Below are positions 1-9,592 of a stretch of DNA of 64,000 bases, in pieces; the stretch's first letter is position 1; each line of letters begins with the position of its first letter. Position numbers and translations under genes: made by a program. This DNA is from Extibacter muris. GTDB lineage: Bacteria; Bacillota; Clostridia; Lachnospirales; Lachnospiraceae. The notes beneath the pieces are model-generated. The model ran no database searches. It saw only the letters and a list, made by a program, of their open reading frames with translations, and was not told where the DNA came from. The stretch is taken from contig NZ_SMMX01000002.1 of assembly GCF_004345005.1 (NCBI RefSeq), positions 248,001 to 312,000 of the forward strand. The letters are read 5' to 3'.

Positions 1-23
1 CGGAAGATGATACGATTGCATAA
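1..23 (+). CDS. 3' end of an upstream gene (partial)
   Basis: The window opens in a reading frame that gives EDDTIA and then TAA, ending 14 bases before the infB start. In Firmicutes the gene just before infB is usually a small L7Ae-type ribosomal protein (YlxQ), so this is probably its tail. Six codons cannot prove it. Confidence 0.35.
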
Positions 24-37
24 AGGAGGTAGTTAGT

Positions 38-2770
38 ATGTCAAAAATCAAAGTGTATGAATTAGCAAAGGAGCTTGATGTCCACAGTAAGGATATCATC
101 GAGTTCCTGGGCAAGAAAAATATAGAAGTTAAGAGCCATATGAGCACGCTGGAGGATACAGACGCGGATATGGTGAAAAAGGGCATGGGAAAAGCGGAGT
201 CGCAGGATAAAGAGGCAGCTGCGCCGAAAAAGAAAAATATCGTGCATGTGTTCCGTCCGCAGAACACGCAGAATGCCGGCAGGCATGGAAACCGGCAGGG
301 CGGAAGACAAGGGCAGCAGGCACAGGGCAGGCCGATGCAGGTGAACAATGGACGTCCGGCGAAGCAGCAGCAAGGTACGCGTCCGGCACAGGGGCAGGAC
401 AGACCGCAGGGTACGCGTCCGGTACAGAACCAGGACAGACCGCAGGGGACACGTCCGGTACAGGGGCAAGACAGGTCGCAGAACGCGCGTCCGCCACAGT
501 CTCACGACAGGCCGCAGGGTTCCCGTCCGACACAGGGACAGGACAGATCACAGGGCAGCCGTCCGTCACAGAATTACGACAGGCCGCAGGGAGGACGCCC
601 GGCACAGGGGGCAGACAGGAATAACGGCCGTGGTGAACGCCAGGGCAGCCGTCCGCAGAATGGCCGTCCGCAGAATGGCAGGCCGCAGGGAGGACGCCCA
701 CAGGGTGACAGGCCGCAGGGGAGCCGTACGGGACGTCCACAGAGCAGTGACAGGCCGTCTTATCAGAACGACAGGAACCAGGGCAGAAGACCAGGTGAGA
801 GATACGACCGCCCCGGCGATAAGAAGAACACATCCAGCCCTTCTCCCGCACTGGAAGGCCAGAAGCCGCAGCGCAGCAAGGGCAAGGGAAAAGATGACTA
901 TAAGAAGAAAGATTACCGCCGTAACGAGGACGGCAGGAATAAAGGCAAGAAGCAGAAGGCTGACAACAAGAAAGATATCCAGAAGCCACAGCAGAAAGTA
1001 GTAAAGGTGGAGGAAGAAATCAAGGCAATCATCATTCCGGAAGTTCTTACGATCAAAGAGCTGGCTGATAAGATGAAGATTGTTCCTTCTGTCATCGTGA
1101 AAAAGCTGTTCCTCCAGGGGAAGATAGTCACGGTGAACCAGGAGATCGACTACGCTACCGCGGAAGAGATTGCACTCGAGTTTGATGTGCTCTGTGAAAA
1201 AGAAGAGCAGATTGATGTAATCGAAGAGCTTCTAAAAGAAGAAGACGAAGATGAGAAGAAGATGAAGAAACGTCCGCCGGTCGTATGTGTCATGGGCCAT
1301 GTCGACCATGGCAAGACGTCCCTTCTGGACGCCATAAGGCACACCAATGTGATAGACCGCGAAGCAGGTGGAATCACGCAGCATATCGGCGCCTATGTCG
1401 TGGAGGTGAACGGAGAACGTATCACGTTCCTTGACACACCGGGACATGAGGCATTTACGGCCATGCGTATGCGGGGTGCCAGCTCTACAGATATCGCGAT
1501 ACTCGTGGTTGCGGCGGATGACGGTGTGATGCCACAGACAGTGGAGGCTATCAACCATGCCAAAGCTGCCGGAATCGAGATCGTGGTGGCGGTCAACAAG
1601 ATAGATAAGCCGAGTGCCAACATAGACAGGGTAAAACAGGAACTGGCTGAATACGAGCTGATTCCGGAGGACTGGGGCGGAAGCACGGTATTCGTGCCGG
1701 TATCTGCGAAGTCCGGTGAAGGGATTGCAGAGCTGATGGAGATGATCATCCTCACGGCAGAAGTCATGGAACTCAAAGCGAATGCGAACAGACGTGCCAG
1801 AGGGCTCATCATCGAGGCGGAACTCGACAAAGGCAAAGGGCCGGTGGCAACGGTACTTGTACAGAAAGGGACGCTTCATGTGGGAGATTCTATCGCAGCC
1901 GGCTGTGCCTATGGAAAAGTACGTGCTATGATGGACGACAAGGGCAGACGTGTCAAAGAGGCAGGCCCGTCCGTTCCGGTAGAAATTCTCGGACTGAACG
2001 ATGTGCCGAATGCAGGAGAAGTATTCGTTGGCTGTGCAAATGATAAAGAGGCAAGAAGCTTTGCGGAGACATTCATCTCACAGGGCAAGGTGAAGCTGCT
2101 AGACGAGACAAAAGCAAAGCTGTCGCTGGATGATCTGTTCACACAGATTAAGGAAGGCAACCTGAAGGAACTGGGCATCGTTGTCAAGGCGGACGTCCAA
2201 GGCTCCGTCGAGGCGCTGAAGCAAAGCCTTCTGAAGCTTTCAAATGAGGAAGTGGTTGTAAAGATCATCCATGGCGGCGTAGGAGCGATCAATGAATCTG
2301 ATGTGAGCCTTGCATCCGCGTCTAACGCGATTATCATCGGGTTCAACGTACGTCCGGATGCGACTGCCAAAGAGACGGCGGAACGCGAAGGTGTTGACCT
2401 GAGGCTCTACCGTGTCATTTACAATGCGATAGAAGATGTAGAAGCGGCGATGAAGGGTCTGCTGGATCCGGTATTCGAAGAGAAGGTTCTCGGCCATGCC
2501 GAAGTCCGACAGACATTCAAGGCATCCGGCGTCGGTACGATTGCCGGCTCCTATGTTCTGGACGGTACTTTTGAACGTGACTGTTCCGTAAGGATCACAA
2601 GAGACGGAATCGTCATCTTTGACGGACCTCTTGCATCTCTGAAACGTTTCAAAGATGATGTAAAAGAAGTAAGAGCAGGATATGAATGTGGATTTTTATT
2701 CCAGAATTTCAATGATATCAAAGAAGGGGATCTGGTAGAATCCTTCAAGATGGTTGAAATACCGAGATAA
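38..2770 (+). CDS. infB: Translation initiation factor IF-2
   Basis: IF-2 is the GTPase that places initiator fMet-tRNA on the 30S subunit and promotes subunit joining. The 910-residue protein begins with a short IF2-N helical module (residues 1-50). A long, low-complexity Arg/Pro/Gln/Gly/Asp-rich region follows (about 75-250), then a Lys-rich stretch and a second IF2-N domain (about 330-385). The GTPase has the P-loop GHVDHGKT at 420-427, DTPGH at 466-470 and NKID at 520-523. Domains II, III and the tRNA-binding C-domain complete the usual bacterial layout. The start has a strong AAAGGAGG ribosome binding site. rbfA follows after 34 bases, as in the classic nusA-infB operon. The disordered N-terminal region is built from 36-bp tandem repeats, described separately. 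Confidence 0.97.
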   Translation: MSKIKVYELAKELDVHSKDIIEFLGKKNIEVKSHMSTLEDTDADMVKKGMGKAESQDKEAAAPKKKNIVHVFRPQNTQNAGRHGNRQGGRQGQQAQGRPMQVNNGRPAKQQQGTRPAQGQDRPQGTRPVQNQDRPQGTRPVQGQDRSQNARPPQSHDRPQGSRPTQGQDRSQGSRPSQNYDRPQGGRPAQGADRNNGRGERQGSRPQNGRPQNGRPQGGRPQGDRPQGSRTGRPQSSDRPSYQNDRNQGRRPGERYDRPGDKKNTSSPSPALEGQKPQRSKGKGKDDYKKKDYRRNEDGRNKGKKQKADNKKDIQKPQQKVVKVEEEIKAIIIPEVLTIKELADKMKIVPSVIVKKLFLQGKIVTVNQEIDYATAEEIALEFDVLCEKEEQIDVIEELLKEEDEDEKKMKKRPPVVCVMGHVDHGKTSLLDAIRHTNVIDREAGGITQHIGAYVVEVNGERITFLDTPGHEAFTAMRMRGASSTDIAILVVAADDGVMPQTVEAINHAKAAGIEIVVAVNKIDKPSANIDRVKQELAEYELIPEDWGGSTVFVPVSAKSGEGIAELMEMIILTAEVMELKANANRRARGLIIEAELDKGKGPVATVLVQKGTLHVGDSIAAGCAYGKVRAMMDDKGRRVKEAGPSVPVEILGLNDVPNAGEVFVGCANDKEARSFAETFISQGKVKLLDETKAKLSLDDLFTQIKEGNLKELGIVVKADVQGSVEALKQSLLKLSNEEVVVKIIHGGVGAINESDVSLASASNAIIIGFNVRPDATAKETAEREGVDLRLYRVIYNAIEDVEAAMKGLLDPVFEEKVLGHAEVRQTFKASGVGTIAGSYVLDGTFERDCSVRITRDGIVIFDGPLASLKRFKDDVKEVRAGYECGFLFQNFNDIKEGDLVESFKMVEIPR
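377..735 (+). repeat. 36-bp coding tandem repeat plus 15-bp repeats inside infB
   Basis: About seven copies of a 36-bp unit start at 377, 413, 449, 485, 521, 557 and 593. Each encodes a 12-residue unit of the form [12 protein letters not shown], and the last copy diverges. From about 650 to 735 the pattern changes to five-residue units such as [10 protein letters not shown] and DRPQG. The array stays in frame. It creates a highly basic, disordered linker between the N-terminal module and the conserved core of IF-2, and is likely to vary in length between strains. Confidence 0.9.
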
Positions 2771-2804
2771 TGCATGGGACTGCTCTGGAAAAGAGGAGTA
2801 AATA

Positions 2805-3185
2805 ATGAAAAAAAGAAGTATCAAGAATACAAGGGTAAATACAGAAGTGCAGAGGGAACTGAGCAGTATCATAAGGGGCGGCATCAAAGATCCAAGAGTG
2901 GCGCCCTGGACCTCTGTCGTAGCGGCCGAAGTCGCTCCTGACCTGAAGACATGCAAGGCATATATAAGCGTACTTGGAGATGAAGAGGCTCAGAAGGAGA
3001 CGATAAAAGGGCTGCAGAGCGCAGAGGGATATATACGCAGGGAACTGGCGAGGACCCTCAACATGCGCAATACTCCTGAGATAAGATTTATCCTTGATCA
3101 GTCGATAGAGTATGGCGTAAACATGTCAAAGAAGATCGATGAAGTGACAAAAACAACAGTAAAGGATGAGACAGATGCTGAATAA
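2805..3185 (+). CDS. rbfA: Ribosome-binding factor A
   Basis: RbfA is a small KH-fold protein that binds the 30S subunit near the 5' end of 16S rRNA and is needed for late 30S maturation and cold growth. The 126-residue product has the family signature near its start (NTEVQRELSSII), the central DPRV segment and the C-terminal RFILDQSIEYG strand-helix motif. Length and position directly after infB fit the family. Its last codons overlap the start of the next gene, which suggests translational coupling. Confidence 0.95.
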   Translation: MKKRSIKNTRVNTEVQRELSSIIRGGIKDPRVAPWTSVVAAEVAPDLKTCKAYISVLGDEEAQKETIKGLQSAEGYIRRELARTLNMRNTPEIRFILDQSIEYGVNMSKKIDEVTKTTVKDETDAE

Positions 3186-4116
3186 GTTGTTGGCTCAGGC
3201 AGACTCTATCGCAATCGGCGGGCACGTACGGCCTGACGGAGACTGTGTAGGCTCCTGTATGGGGCTTTACCAGTATATCCGGGAGACATATGTGGATAAA
3301 GAGGTAGATGTATATCTGGAGGACATTCCGGATGTTCACAAGTTCATAGAGGCGTCAAAGGATATCCGGCATGAAATTGAACACGGAAAGATATACGACC
3401 TTTTCATCTGCCTCGACTGCGGGGATGAGGACAGGCTTGGCTTTTCACTGCCCCTGTTCCAATCCGCCAAAAGGACGTTCTGCGTAGACCACCATGTGAG
3501 CAACCGTGAATTTGCGGACGATAATTATATATTCCCGGATGCCAGCTCCACGTCAGAGCTGATATATGACCTTATCGACAAAGACAGGATATCTATGCAG
3601 GTAGCGGAGGCGCTTTACCTTGGCATCGTGCATGACACGGGAGTGTTCCAGTATTCCTGCGCATCCCCGGCCACCTTCGAGGCTGCCGCGGACCTGCTGA
3701 GGAAAGGGATCGATGGCCCGAAGATTATTGAAGATACGTTTTATGAAAAGACGTATGCCCAGAACCAGGTGCTTGGCCGTGCACTCCTTGAGAGCATCCT
3801 GCTCTTAGACGGCCGGTGCATCGCCTCATATATTACGAAGGAGCAGATGGAGTTCTATGGCGTGGATGCCAAAGACCTGGACGGCATCGTGAGCCAGCTG
3901 AGGGTTACGAAAGGGATAGAGGCGGCTCTGTTCATGTATGAGCTGGAGCCGAATGTGTACAAAGTCAGCCTCCGCTCCAAAGACACGGTCGACGTGAGCA
4001 GGATTGCCCAGTATTTTGGCGGCGGCGGCCATAAGAAGGCAGCCGGCTTCAGCATGGCAGGCACGCCCCATGACGTGATGAACAACGTGATAAGACAGAT
4101 TGCGCTACAGCTGTAG
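3166..4116 (+). CDS. nrnA: DHH-family phosphoesterase, NrnA-type oligoribonuclease / pAp phosphatase
   Basis: NrnA-type enzymes degrade nano-RNAs of 2-5 nucleotides and dephosphorylate 3'-phosphoadenosine 5'-phosphate. The 316-residue protein has the DHH metal motifs in order: RPDGDCVGS near residue 23, LDCGDEDR, the CVDHHVSN signature and HDTGVFQ. A C-terminal DHHA1 domain carries GGGGHKKAAGF. The gene overlaps the end of rbfA. Two starts are possible, at 3166 and 3175, both in frame. The arrangement infB-rbfA-nrnA-truB-ribF is typical of Firmicutes. Confidence 0.93.
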   Translation: MRQMLNKLLAQADSIAIGGHVRPDGDCVGSCMGLYQYIRETYVDKEVDVYLEDIPDVHKFIEASKDIRHEIEHGKIYDLFICLDCGDEDRLGFSLPLFQSAKRTFCVDHHVSNREFADDNYIFPDASSTSELIYDLIDKDRISMQVAEALYLGIVHDTGVFQYSCASPATFEAAADLLRKGIDGPKIIEDTFYEKTYAQNQVLGRALLESILLLDGRCIASYITKEQMEFYGVDAKDLDGIVSQLRVTKGIEAALFMYELEPNVYKVSLRSKDTVDVSRIAQYFGGGGHKKAAGFSMAGTPHDVMNNVIRQIALQL

Positions 4117-4145
4117 AGCACAGTAATAGAGAGGTAAGAAAACAT

Positions 4146-5063
4146 ATGATACACGGAGTAATCAATGTGTATAAGGAGAAAGGCTTCACTTCACACGATG
4201 TCGTAGCCAGACTCAGAGGAATTGTAAGACAAAAGAAGATAGGACATACAGGAACGCTTGATCCGGATGCGGAGGGCGTTCTTCCCGTGTGCCTTGGCAA
4301 GGCAACCCGGCTCTGCGATATGCTTACGGATAAAGATAAGACATATGAAGCAGTACTGCTGCTTGGGATGGAAACAGACACGCAGGATATTTCCGGCGGC
4401 GTCATCGAGAAGAGGAGCACGTCACACCTGGGAGAAGAGGCGGTACGGATGGCTATTCTTAACTTTACCGGTGAATATGCGCAGATACCGCCCATGTATT
4501 CTGCGGTGAAGATAGGCGGAAGGAAGCTGTACGAGCTGGCTAGGGAAGGGAAAGTAGTCGAACGGAAGGCTAGGAAGGTCTGCATATACGATATCCGCAT
4601 TCTTGATATGCGGCTGCCGAAGGTTAGGATGGAGATACGCTGTTCAAAGGGAACGTACATCCGTACCCTGTGCCACGATATCGGACAGAGTCTTGGCTGC
4701 GGGGGCTGCATGGAGCAGCTGATCCGTACGCAGGTGGGACGTTTCGGTATAGCAGGCAGCAAACGCCTGTCAGAAATTGAAAAGATGAGGGACGACGGGA
4801 CGCTCGCAAAAGCGGTCGTGCCGGTGGACGAGATGTTTCCGGACTACAGGAAGGTCGTGGCCGACCAGATACAGGAACCTCTTGCATACAATGGCAATGC
4901 ATTTCCGGGCAGGCGGGCACAGGACAAGGCGGATGGGTTTGAGGACGGTGAATATGTCAGGGTCTATGACAGGGATGGACATTTTATCGCCGTTTATGAA
5001 TACCGCACGGCAGAAGATACGTTCAAAGTAAAAAAGATGTTTTTTGACAGAAACAGTAGATAG
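4146..5063 (+). CDS. truB: tRNA pseudouridine(55) synthase
   Basis: TruB isomerises U55 in the T-arm of tRNAs to pseudouridine. The 305-residue protein has the catalytic motif GHTGTLDPDAEGVL with the nucleophile Asp at residue 39, and further family motifs KTYEA, PPMYSAVKIGG and KGTYIRTLCHD. A C-terminal PUA-like domain follows residue 230. The stop codon lies 10 bases upstream of the preferred ribF start, so the two genes are probably co-translated. Confidence 0.96.
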   Translation: MIHGVINVYKEKGFTSHDVVARLRGIVRQKKIGHTGTLDPDAEGVLPVCLGKATRLCDMLTDKDKTYEAVLLLGMETDTQDISGGVIEKRSTSHLGEEAVRMAILNFTGEYAQIPPMYSAVKIGGRKLYELAREGKVVERKARKVCIYDIRILDMRLPKVRMEIRCSKGTYIRTLCHDIGQSLGCGGCMEQLIRTQVGRFGIAGSKRLSEIEKMRDDGTLAKAVVPVDEMFPDYRKVVADQIQEPLAYNGNAFPGRRAQDKADGFEDGEYVRVYDRDGHFIAVYEYRTAEDTFKVKKMFFDRNSR

Positions 5064-5073
5064 AGGAAAAGCT

Positions 5074-6006
5074 ATGCAATATATAAAAGGTCTGGAAGCA
5101 TATCACGCGGACGGCCGCAGCGCGGTTACGCTTGGAAAGTTCGACGGGCTGCACCTGGGGCATAAGAAGCTGATAGATATGGTGAGGGAATATGGAAGGC
5201 AGGACGATATTAATAGCATTGTCTGTGCCTTCGACATGAGTGCTTTATATGAGAAGAAGGGAATCGCACTGGAAGTCCTGATGACGAAGGACGAGAGAAG
5301 AGGCCGCCTGGACGGTGAAGTGGACGTCCTTGTGGACTGTCCATTTACAGAAGCGTTCAGCCAGATGGAGGCGGAGGCATTCATAGAAGAGGTGATCCAG
5401 AAGAGATTCCGTGCCGCATATGTGGTCGTGGGAACAGATTTTCATTTCGGACACAAAAAGCGCGGAGATATCCACATGCTCCAGGCATACGCCCGGAAAT
5501 ACGACTATGAGCTCGTCGTCGTCGAGAAGGAACGGCGGGAAGGACACGTCATAAGCAGCACGTATATAAGACAGCTGCTAAAAGAAGGGAATATGCCGAT
5601 TGCACGGGAACTGCTCGGATATCCGTACGGCCTGCAAGGTGTTGTAGAACATGGCAGGAAGCTTGGAAGGACGCTGGGATTTCCTACGTTCAATGTCGCT
5701 CCCGCGGAAGAAAAGGCCATGCCACCCAACGGCGTATATCTGAACCGGGTACAGGTTGACGGAGCCTGGTATGAGGGCATAGCCAATATCGGCATTAAGC
5801 CGACCGTCTCGGATGAGAACCGGATGCTCGTGGAAAGCTATCTCTTTGACTATTCCGGTGATGCGTACGGCAAAGAAGTGAAGATAGAACTGCTCGCGTT
5901 CTGCAGGCCGGAACAGAAATTTGCAGATGTGGAAGAGATGAAGGAATGCGTGGCCGCGGACATTGCCTCCGGAAGACGGTATTTTGGGAAGACGGACACG
6001 GATTAG
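5074..6006 (+). CDS. ribF: Bifunctional riboflavin kinase / FAD synthetase
   Basis: RibF phosphorylates riboflavin to FMN and adenylates FMN to FAD. The N-terminal nucleotidyltransferase domain carries GKFDGLHLGH (about residues 21-30) and SSTYIRQLL. The C-terminal flavokinase domain starts near residue 185 with GRTLGFPTFNV and PNGVYLNRV. I chose the ATG at 5074 because AGAGGAA sits just upstream and the FAD synthetase fold starts at once. An in-frame TTG at 5044 would overlap truB. The product is about 310 residues, the usual length. Confidence 0.95.
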   Translation: MQYIKGLEAYHADGRSAVTLGKFDGLHLGHKKLIDMVREYGRQDDINSIVCAFDMSALYEKKGIALEVLMTKDERRGRLDGEVDVLVDCPFTEAFSQMEAEAFIEEVIQKRFRAAYVVVGTDFHFGHKKRGDIHMLQAYARKYDYELVVVEKERREGHVISSTYIRQLLKEGNMPIARELLGYPYGLQGVVEHGRKLGRTLGFPTFNVAPAEEKAMPPNGVYLNRVQVDGAWYEGIANIGIKPTVSDENRMLVESYLFDYSGDAYGKEVKIELLAFCRPEQKFADVEEMKECVAADIASGRRYFGKTDTD

Positions 6007-6022
6007 TTAGAGGAGAATACAA

Positions 6023-7672
6023 ATGAGTATAACAACGTTTTTCTTACTGCTTGGGGGGCTGGGGCTGTTCCTCTTCGGAATGAAGCTCATGAGCGAGGGA
6101 CTTGAGAAAGCAGCGGGAGCCAAGATGAGAGGGATCCTGGAATTCTTTACGAAGAACAGGTTTGTCGGGATGCTGGTCGGCATTCTGTTTACGGCGGTCG
6201 TGCAATCGTCGAGCGCGACGACGGTCATGGTAGTAAGCTTCGTCAATTCGGGACTTATGAACCTGCTTCAGGCAACAGGGGTAATCCTTGGCGCCAACAT
6301 CGGTACGACGGTCACAGGACAGCTGATTGCGTTCAACCTGTCCGACATCGCGCCGCTGTTTGTCATCATCGGCGTCATTATGGTCATGTTCTGCAAGAAG
6401 CTGAATATAAAGCGGGCAGGAGAAGTGATACTGGGATTTGGTATCCTGTTCATGGGGCTGGGCATCATGGGAGATGCCATGTCTTCCCTGCGGGAATCCC
6501 CTCATATCGTAGAGCTGTTGAAATCGCTCAGGAATCCTTTTGCCGCGATTCTGACGGGCTTTGTCATCACGGCAATCCTACAGAGCTCTTCGGCCACGGT
6601 AGGTATCGTCATACTGATGGCATCCCAGGGGCTGCTGGCTTTTGCCATCTGTCCGTTCCTCATTCTCGGATGCAACATCGGTTCCTGCGTATCTGCTCTC
6701 ATAGCCAGCCTTGGAGGGAAGAAAGATGCCAAGCGTGCCGCCATGATACATTTCCTGTTCAATGTCGTCGGCTCGGCTTTCATACTTATCGTTCTGCTCA
6801 TCGGCATCACGCCGATTACAGATGGGCTGCTGAGGCTATCCGGAGGGAACGCGGCCCGCGCCGTAGCCAATGCCCATACTTTGATCAAGATATGTGAAGT
6901 AATCCTTCTGCTTCCGTTCATGAACTGGATTGTAAAAGCTACATATAAGATCGTGCCGGGCAAAGACGTATCGTCGGAGGATGGATTTGAATTACAGTTT
7001 ATCGGAGAAGGGTCTATCGTGTCACCGGCGACTGCCGTAGTTGACGGGATACGTGAAATAGAACATATGGGCAAGATCGCAATCGCCAATCTCAAGACAG
7101 GTATGGACGCCCTCTGTTCTCTAAACGAGGAAGAAATCAATACGGTATATGGCAGGGAAAAATATATTGATTTCCTGAACAAGAAGATTACGGATTATCT
7201 CGTGCGCGTCAATGAGATAGAACTGCCCCTTGCAGATGCCAAGCTCATCGGAGGCCTGTTCCATGTGGTGAACGATATCGAACGCATCGGGGACCATGCA
7301 GAAAATTTCGCCGATTCCGCAAGGATGCGTATCGCCGACGGAGTGGAATTCAGCGATAAGGCGAAAAAGCAGCTCCATGACATGACTGCCATGGTCGTAG
7401 AGATCCTGGAATATTCGCTGGACATGTTTACGAACCGCAACCAGGAGCACATGCAGGAGATACTGGATCTGGAAGATGAGATTGACGACAGGGAGAAGAA
7501 GCTGCAGCGGTCCCACGTAAAGCGGCTCACGAAGAATAAATGTACGCCGGAGGCGGGCATGATATTTTCTGATACGATATCCGGGCTGGAACGTGTTGCG
7601 GACCATGCGACCAATATCGCGTTTGCGATCCTGGAGCCAGAAGATAATGAGGAGGATGACGAAGAAGATTAA
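6023..7672 (+). CDS. Na/Pi cotransporter family protein with C-terminal PhoU domain
   Basis: This protein is a predicted sodium-dependent phosphate transporter of the NptA/YjbB type. The 549-residue product has an inner-membrane N-terminal half with two inverted repeats, each carrying the family QSSSAT signature (VVQSSSATTV near residue 60 and LQSSSATVGI near 190). From about residue 330 a soluble PhoU-like four-helix region has the IERIGDHAEN and LERVADHATNIA motifs. It follows ribF by 16 bases with a good ribosome binding site. No other phosphate genes lie nearby, so its regulation cannot be read from context. Confidence 0.9.
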   Translation: MSITTFFLLLGGLGLFLFGMKLMSEGLEKAAGAKMRGILEFFTKNRFVGMLVGILFTAVVQSSSATTVMVVSFVNSGLMNLLQATGVILGANIGTTVTGQLIAFNLSDIAPLFVIIGVIMVMFCKKLNIKRAGEVILGFGILFMGLGIMGDAMSSLRESPHIVELLKSLRNPFAAILTGFVITAILQSSSATVGIVILMASQGLLAFAICPFLILGCNIGSCVSALIASLGGKKDAKRAAMIHFLFNVVGSAFILIVLLIGITPITDGLLRLSGGNAARAVANAHTLIKICEVILLLPFMNWIVKATYKIVPGKDVSSEDGFELQFIGEGSIVSPATAVVDGIREIEHMGKIAIANLKTGMDALCSLNEEEINTVYGREKYIDFLNKKITDYLVRVNEIELPLADAKLIGGLFHVVNDIERIGDHAENFADSARMRIADGVEFSDKAKKQLHDMTAMVVEILEYSLDMFTNRNQEHMQEILDLEDEIDDREKKLQRSHVKRLTKNKCTPEAGMIFSDTISGLERVADHATNIAFAILEPEDNEEDDEED

Positions 7673-7692
7673 AGCCGGTGAGAAAATACTGC

Positions 7693-7721
7693 TTTACTTC
7701 CATGTCCCTCTATGGTATACT
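7693..7721 (+). promoter_or_regulatory. Likely sigma-A promoter for rpsO
   Basis: TTTACT at 7693-7698 and TATACT at 7716-7721 are separated by 17 bases. The roughly 90-base leader that follows can fold and includes a GCCGGTG...CAGGCGGTGC region. Ribosomal protein S15 represses its own translation through such leaders in several bacteria, so autoregulation is plausible but unproven here. Confidence 0.6.
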
Positions 7722-7815
7722 ACATGGGTATGAACAGCCGGTGTTCGGTAATTGGATGACTCCAGCCATTGCTTAATACCAGGCGGTGCAATATAGAATA
7801 TAGGAGGAAGAACAA

Positions 7816-8082
7816 ATGGTTTCTAAAGAGCAGAAAGAACAGATTATTGCCGAATATGGCAGAGGTGAGGGAGACACAGGCTCTCCGGAAGTACAGATTG
7901 CCATCCTGACGGCAAGAATCAATGATCTTACAGATCATTTTAAAGCAAATCCTAAGGACCACCATTCAAGAAGAGGGCTTCTTAAGATGGTAGGGCAGAG
8001 AAGAGGTCTGCTTGCTTACTTGAAGAACAAAGATATCACAAGATACCGTTCTTTGATCGAGAGACTTGGATTGAGAAAATAA
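7816..8082 (+). CDS. rpsO: 30S ribosomal protein S15
   Basis: S15 is a primary 16S rRNA-binding protein that organises the platform of the small subunit. The 88-residue product has the standard length and the family core [14 protein letters not shown], the DHHSRRGL motif in the RNA-binding loop and [13 protein letters not shown] at the end. It is preceded by its own promoter and leader and followed by a terminator, so it is probably transcribed alone. Confidence 0.98.
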   Translation: MVSKEQKEQIIAEYGRGEGDTGSPEVQIAILTARINDLTDHFKANPKDHHSRRGLLKMVGQRRGLLAYLKNKDITRYRSLIERLGLRK

Positions 8083-8108
8083 CCGGGTTTCGATGAAGTG
8101 CTGTTTAC

Positions 8109-8141
8109 AGGGCGCTCTCCGTGAGGAGGGTGCCCTTATTT
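8109..8141 (+). terminator. Intrinsic terminator after rpsO
   Basis: AGGGCGCTCTCC and GGAGGGTGCCCT pair (12 bp with two wobble pairs) around a short loop and are followed by TTATTT. It separates rpsO from the oppositely oriented PAP2 gene. Confidence 0.8.
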
Positions 8142-8146
8142 GATTC

Positions 8147-8854
8147 TCATTCGCCGTCGGAGCTGACAGATTCCAGCACGGAGATATACAGCATGACGAG
8201 AGCAGAAGAGAGCAGAAGGCCCCCGGCGATATCCGTAAGCCAGTGGACACCGGACAGGAGCCTTCCGATTACCGTCACCACGATAATAAGGACAGACCAT
8301 ATGTCTAACAGGATGAGCAGCCGCCTTTTTCCACGGAACAGATGCCGGTACTGCACCATTGCCGTCGCCATGACGCAGACGGCTGCCATCGTATGGGAGG
8401 ACGGGTAAGACCGCTCCGGATCTTGAGACAGAATGACAGGCCTGTAATTGACCGCCACTAATTCAAAAAATATATAGAAGGCGATGACCGCAATGTAAAA
8501 TACGCCGAGAAGCAAAAGCCCGGGGTCTACCTTTTTGATGCTTCTTCTGACGAGCTGGTACGCCCCAAGGAACGCGAATCCAAGGGCAGCAGCGACTACG
8601 GCGACACCGAGCCAGTCGGTGATGTCGTACCAGAGCATATTGACGCCCGTAAGCTCCGATACATACTGGTTGACGGTCGCGAAGCCCACCCGGGTGTGCT
8701 CCGGTCCCACAGGCCTGACATCCACTACTTTCACAAGGACAGTGAAGATTGCAAACAACAGGAAGACCTTTGAAGTAAAGAAGAAAAACAAGAGTACCGT
8801 CACATAGCGTTCTCTTGCCGCGGCAAAGAGGCAGACAGCCAGTCCGCCCAGCAC
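8147..8854 (-). CDS. PAP2-superfamily membrane phosphatase (start uncertain)
   Basis: This is a predicted membrane lipid phosphatase, acting on phosphatidic acid or undecaprenyl-pyrophosphate-like substrates. The C-terminal half has the three family motifs: NYRPVILSQDPE (with RP), SYPSSHTM, and GRLLSGVHWLTD with the catalytic Arg, His and Asp. Several hydrophobic helices cover the rest. The listed start is a GTG inside what looks like a membrane helix and has no ribosome binding site. The frame stays open upstream to 8980 (sense includes NLLIYWSVFLAIILLG) but holds no ATG. The true start may be a rare codon or the 5' end may be damaged. Confidence 0.8.
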   Translation of the reverse strand: MLGGLAVCLFAAARERYVTVLLFFFFTSKVFLLFAIFTVLVKVVDVRPVGPEHTRVGFATVNQYVSELTGVNMLWYDITDWLGVAVVAAALGFAFLGAYQLVRRSIKKVDPGLLLLGVFYIAVIAFYIFFELVAVNYRPVILSQDPERSYPSSHTMAAVCVMATAMVQYRHLFRGKRRLLILLDIWSVLIIVVTVIGRLLSGVHWLTDIAGGLLLSSALVMLYISVLESVSSDGE

Positions 8855-9045
8855 GGCAGAACATCGGCATACGATACCGGCCGCAGCCTCTTTCTCCAGG
8901 CGGGTGAGCAGAAGTTCAGCACTCCCCAGCAGGATAATGGCCAGAAATACGGACCAGTATATAAGGAGATTATACTTCGTCTATTATGCCTGTCCGGGCA
9001 AAGAATATCAACAGCATATTTTGTTAAATAAATAACATAATCCTG

Positions 9046-9074
9046 TTGCAATTCAGACGATTATTCAATATAAT
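9046..9074 (+). promoter_or_regulatory. Sigma-A promoter of the hydrogenase operon
   Basis: TTGCAA at 9046-9051 and TATAAT at 9069-9074 are 17 bases apart. The ribosome binding site GAGGAGG and the first hydrogenase ATG follow about 40 bases later. Confidence 0.75.
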
Positions 9075-9116
9075 AAGCTCAGATTGATAAAAATTTAACC
9101 AATAGAGGAGGATGAC

Positions 9117-9590
9117 ATGTTAGAACAATATTATTATGAAAAGGCGGATGAAGTAATTGCCTCACACGGCTCGGACCATGCGTCGCTCATTCCTATTATT
9201 CAGGACATACAAAGCGAATACCGCTATCTGCCTCCGGAGCTTTTGAGCTATGTGGCGGGGAAGCTCGGCATTACAGAGGCGAAAGCCTACAGTGTGGCGA
9301 CATTCTACGAGAACTTTTCATTTGAGCCAAAGGGAAGATATGTCATTAAAGTGTGCGATGGGACGGCCTGTCACGTCAGGAAGTCTATCCCGATTCTTGA
9401 AAGGCTCTACAGTGAGCTTGGGCTGTCCAAAGAGAAGGTGACGACGGACGACATGCTGTTTACGCTGGAGACCGTATCCTGTCTCGGCGCCTGCGGGCTT
9501 GCGCCGGTGCTGACGGTAAATGACAAGGTATACCCGGCCATGACGCCGGATGCTGCTGCAGAACTGATTCATGAATTGAGAGGAGCGTAA
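9117..9590 (+). CDS. hydC: Bifurcating [FeFe] hydrogenase, NuoE-like [2Fe-2S] subunit
   Basis: This small thioredoxin-like ferredoxin subunit passes electrons within the HydABC/HndABCD hydrogenase. The 157-residue protein matches NuoE. After an N-terminal helical bundle come four cysteines of one [2Fe-2S] cluster, in VCDGTACHV and VSCLGACGLAPV (C-x4-C and C-x3-C spacing). It is first in a three-gene operon and ends two bases before the next start. The set of NuoE-, NuoF- and HydA-like neighbours identifies it as a hydrogenase subunit rather than part of complex I. Confidence 0.93.
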   Translation: MLEQYYYEKADEVIASHGSDHASLIPIIQDIQSEYRYLPPELLSYVAGKLGITEAKAYSVATFYENFSFEPKGRYVIKVCDGTACHVRKSIPILERLYSELGLSKEKVTTDDMLFTLETVSCLGACGLAPVLTVNDKVYPAMTPDAAAELIHELRGA

Positions 9591-9592
9591 GG

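Noticed and set aside
129-989. Long open frames on both strands across the 5' part of infB
   Set aside because: They arise from the repeated, Arg/Pro/Gln-coding 36-bp units, lack ribosome binding sites and overlap a certain gene.
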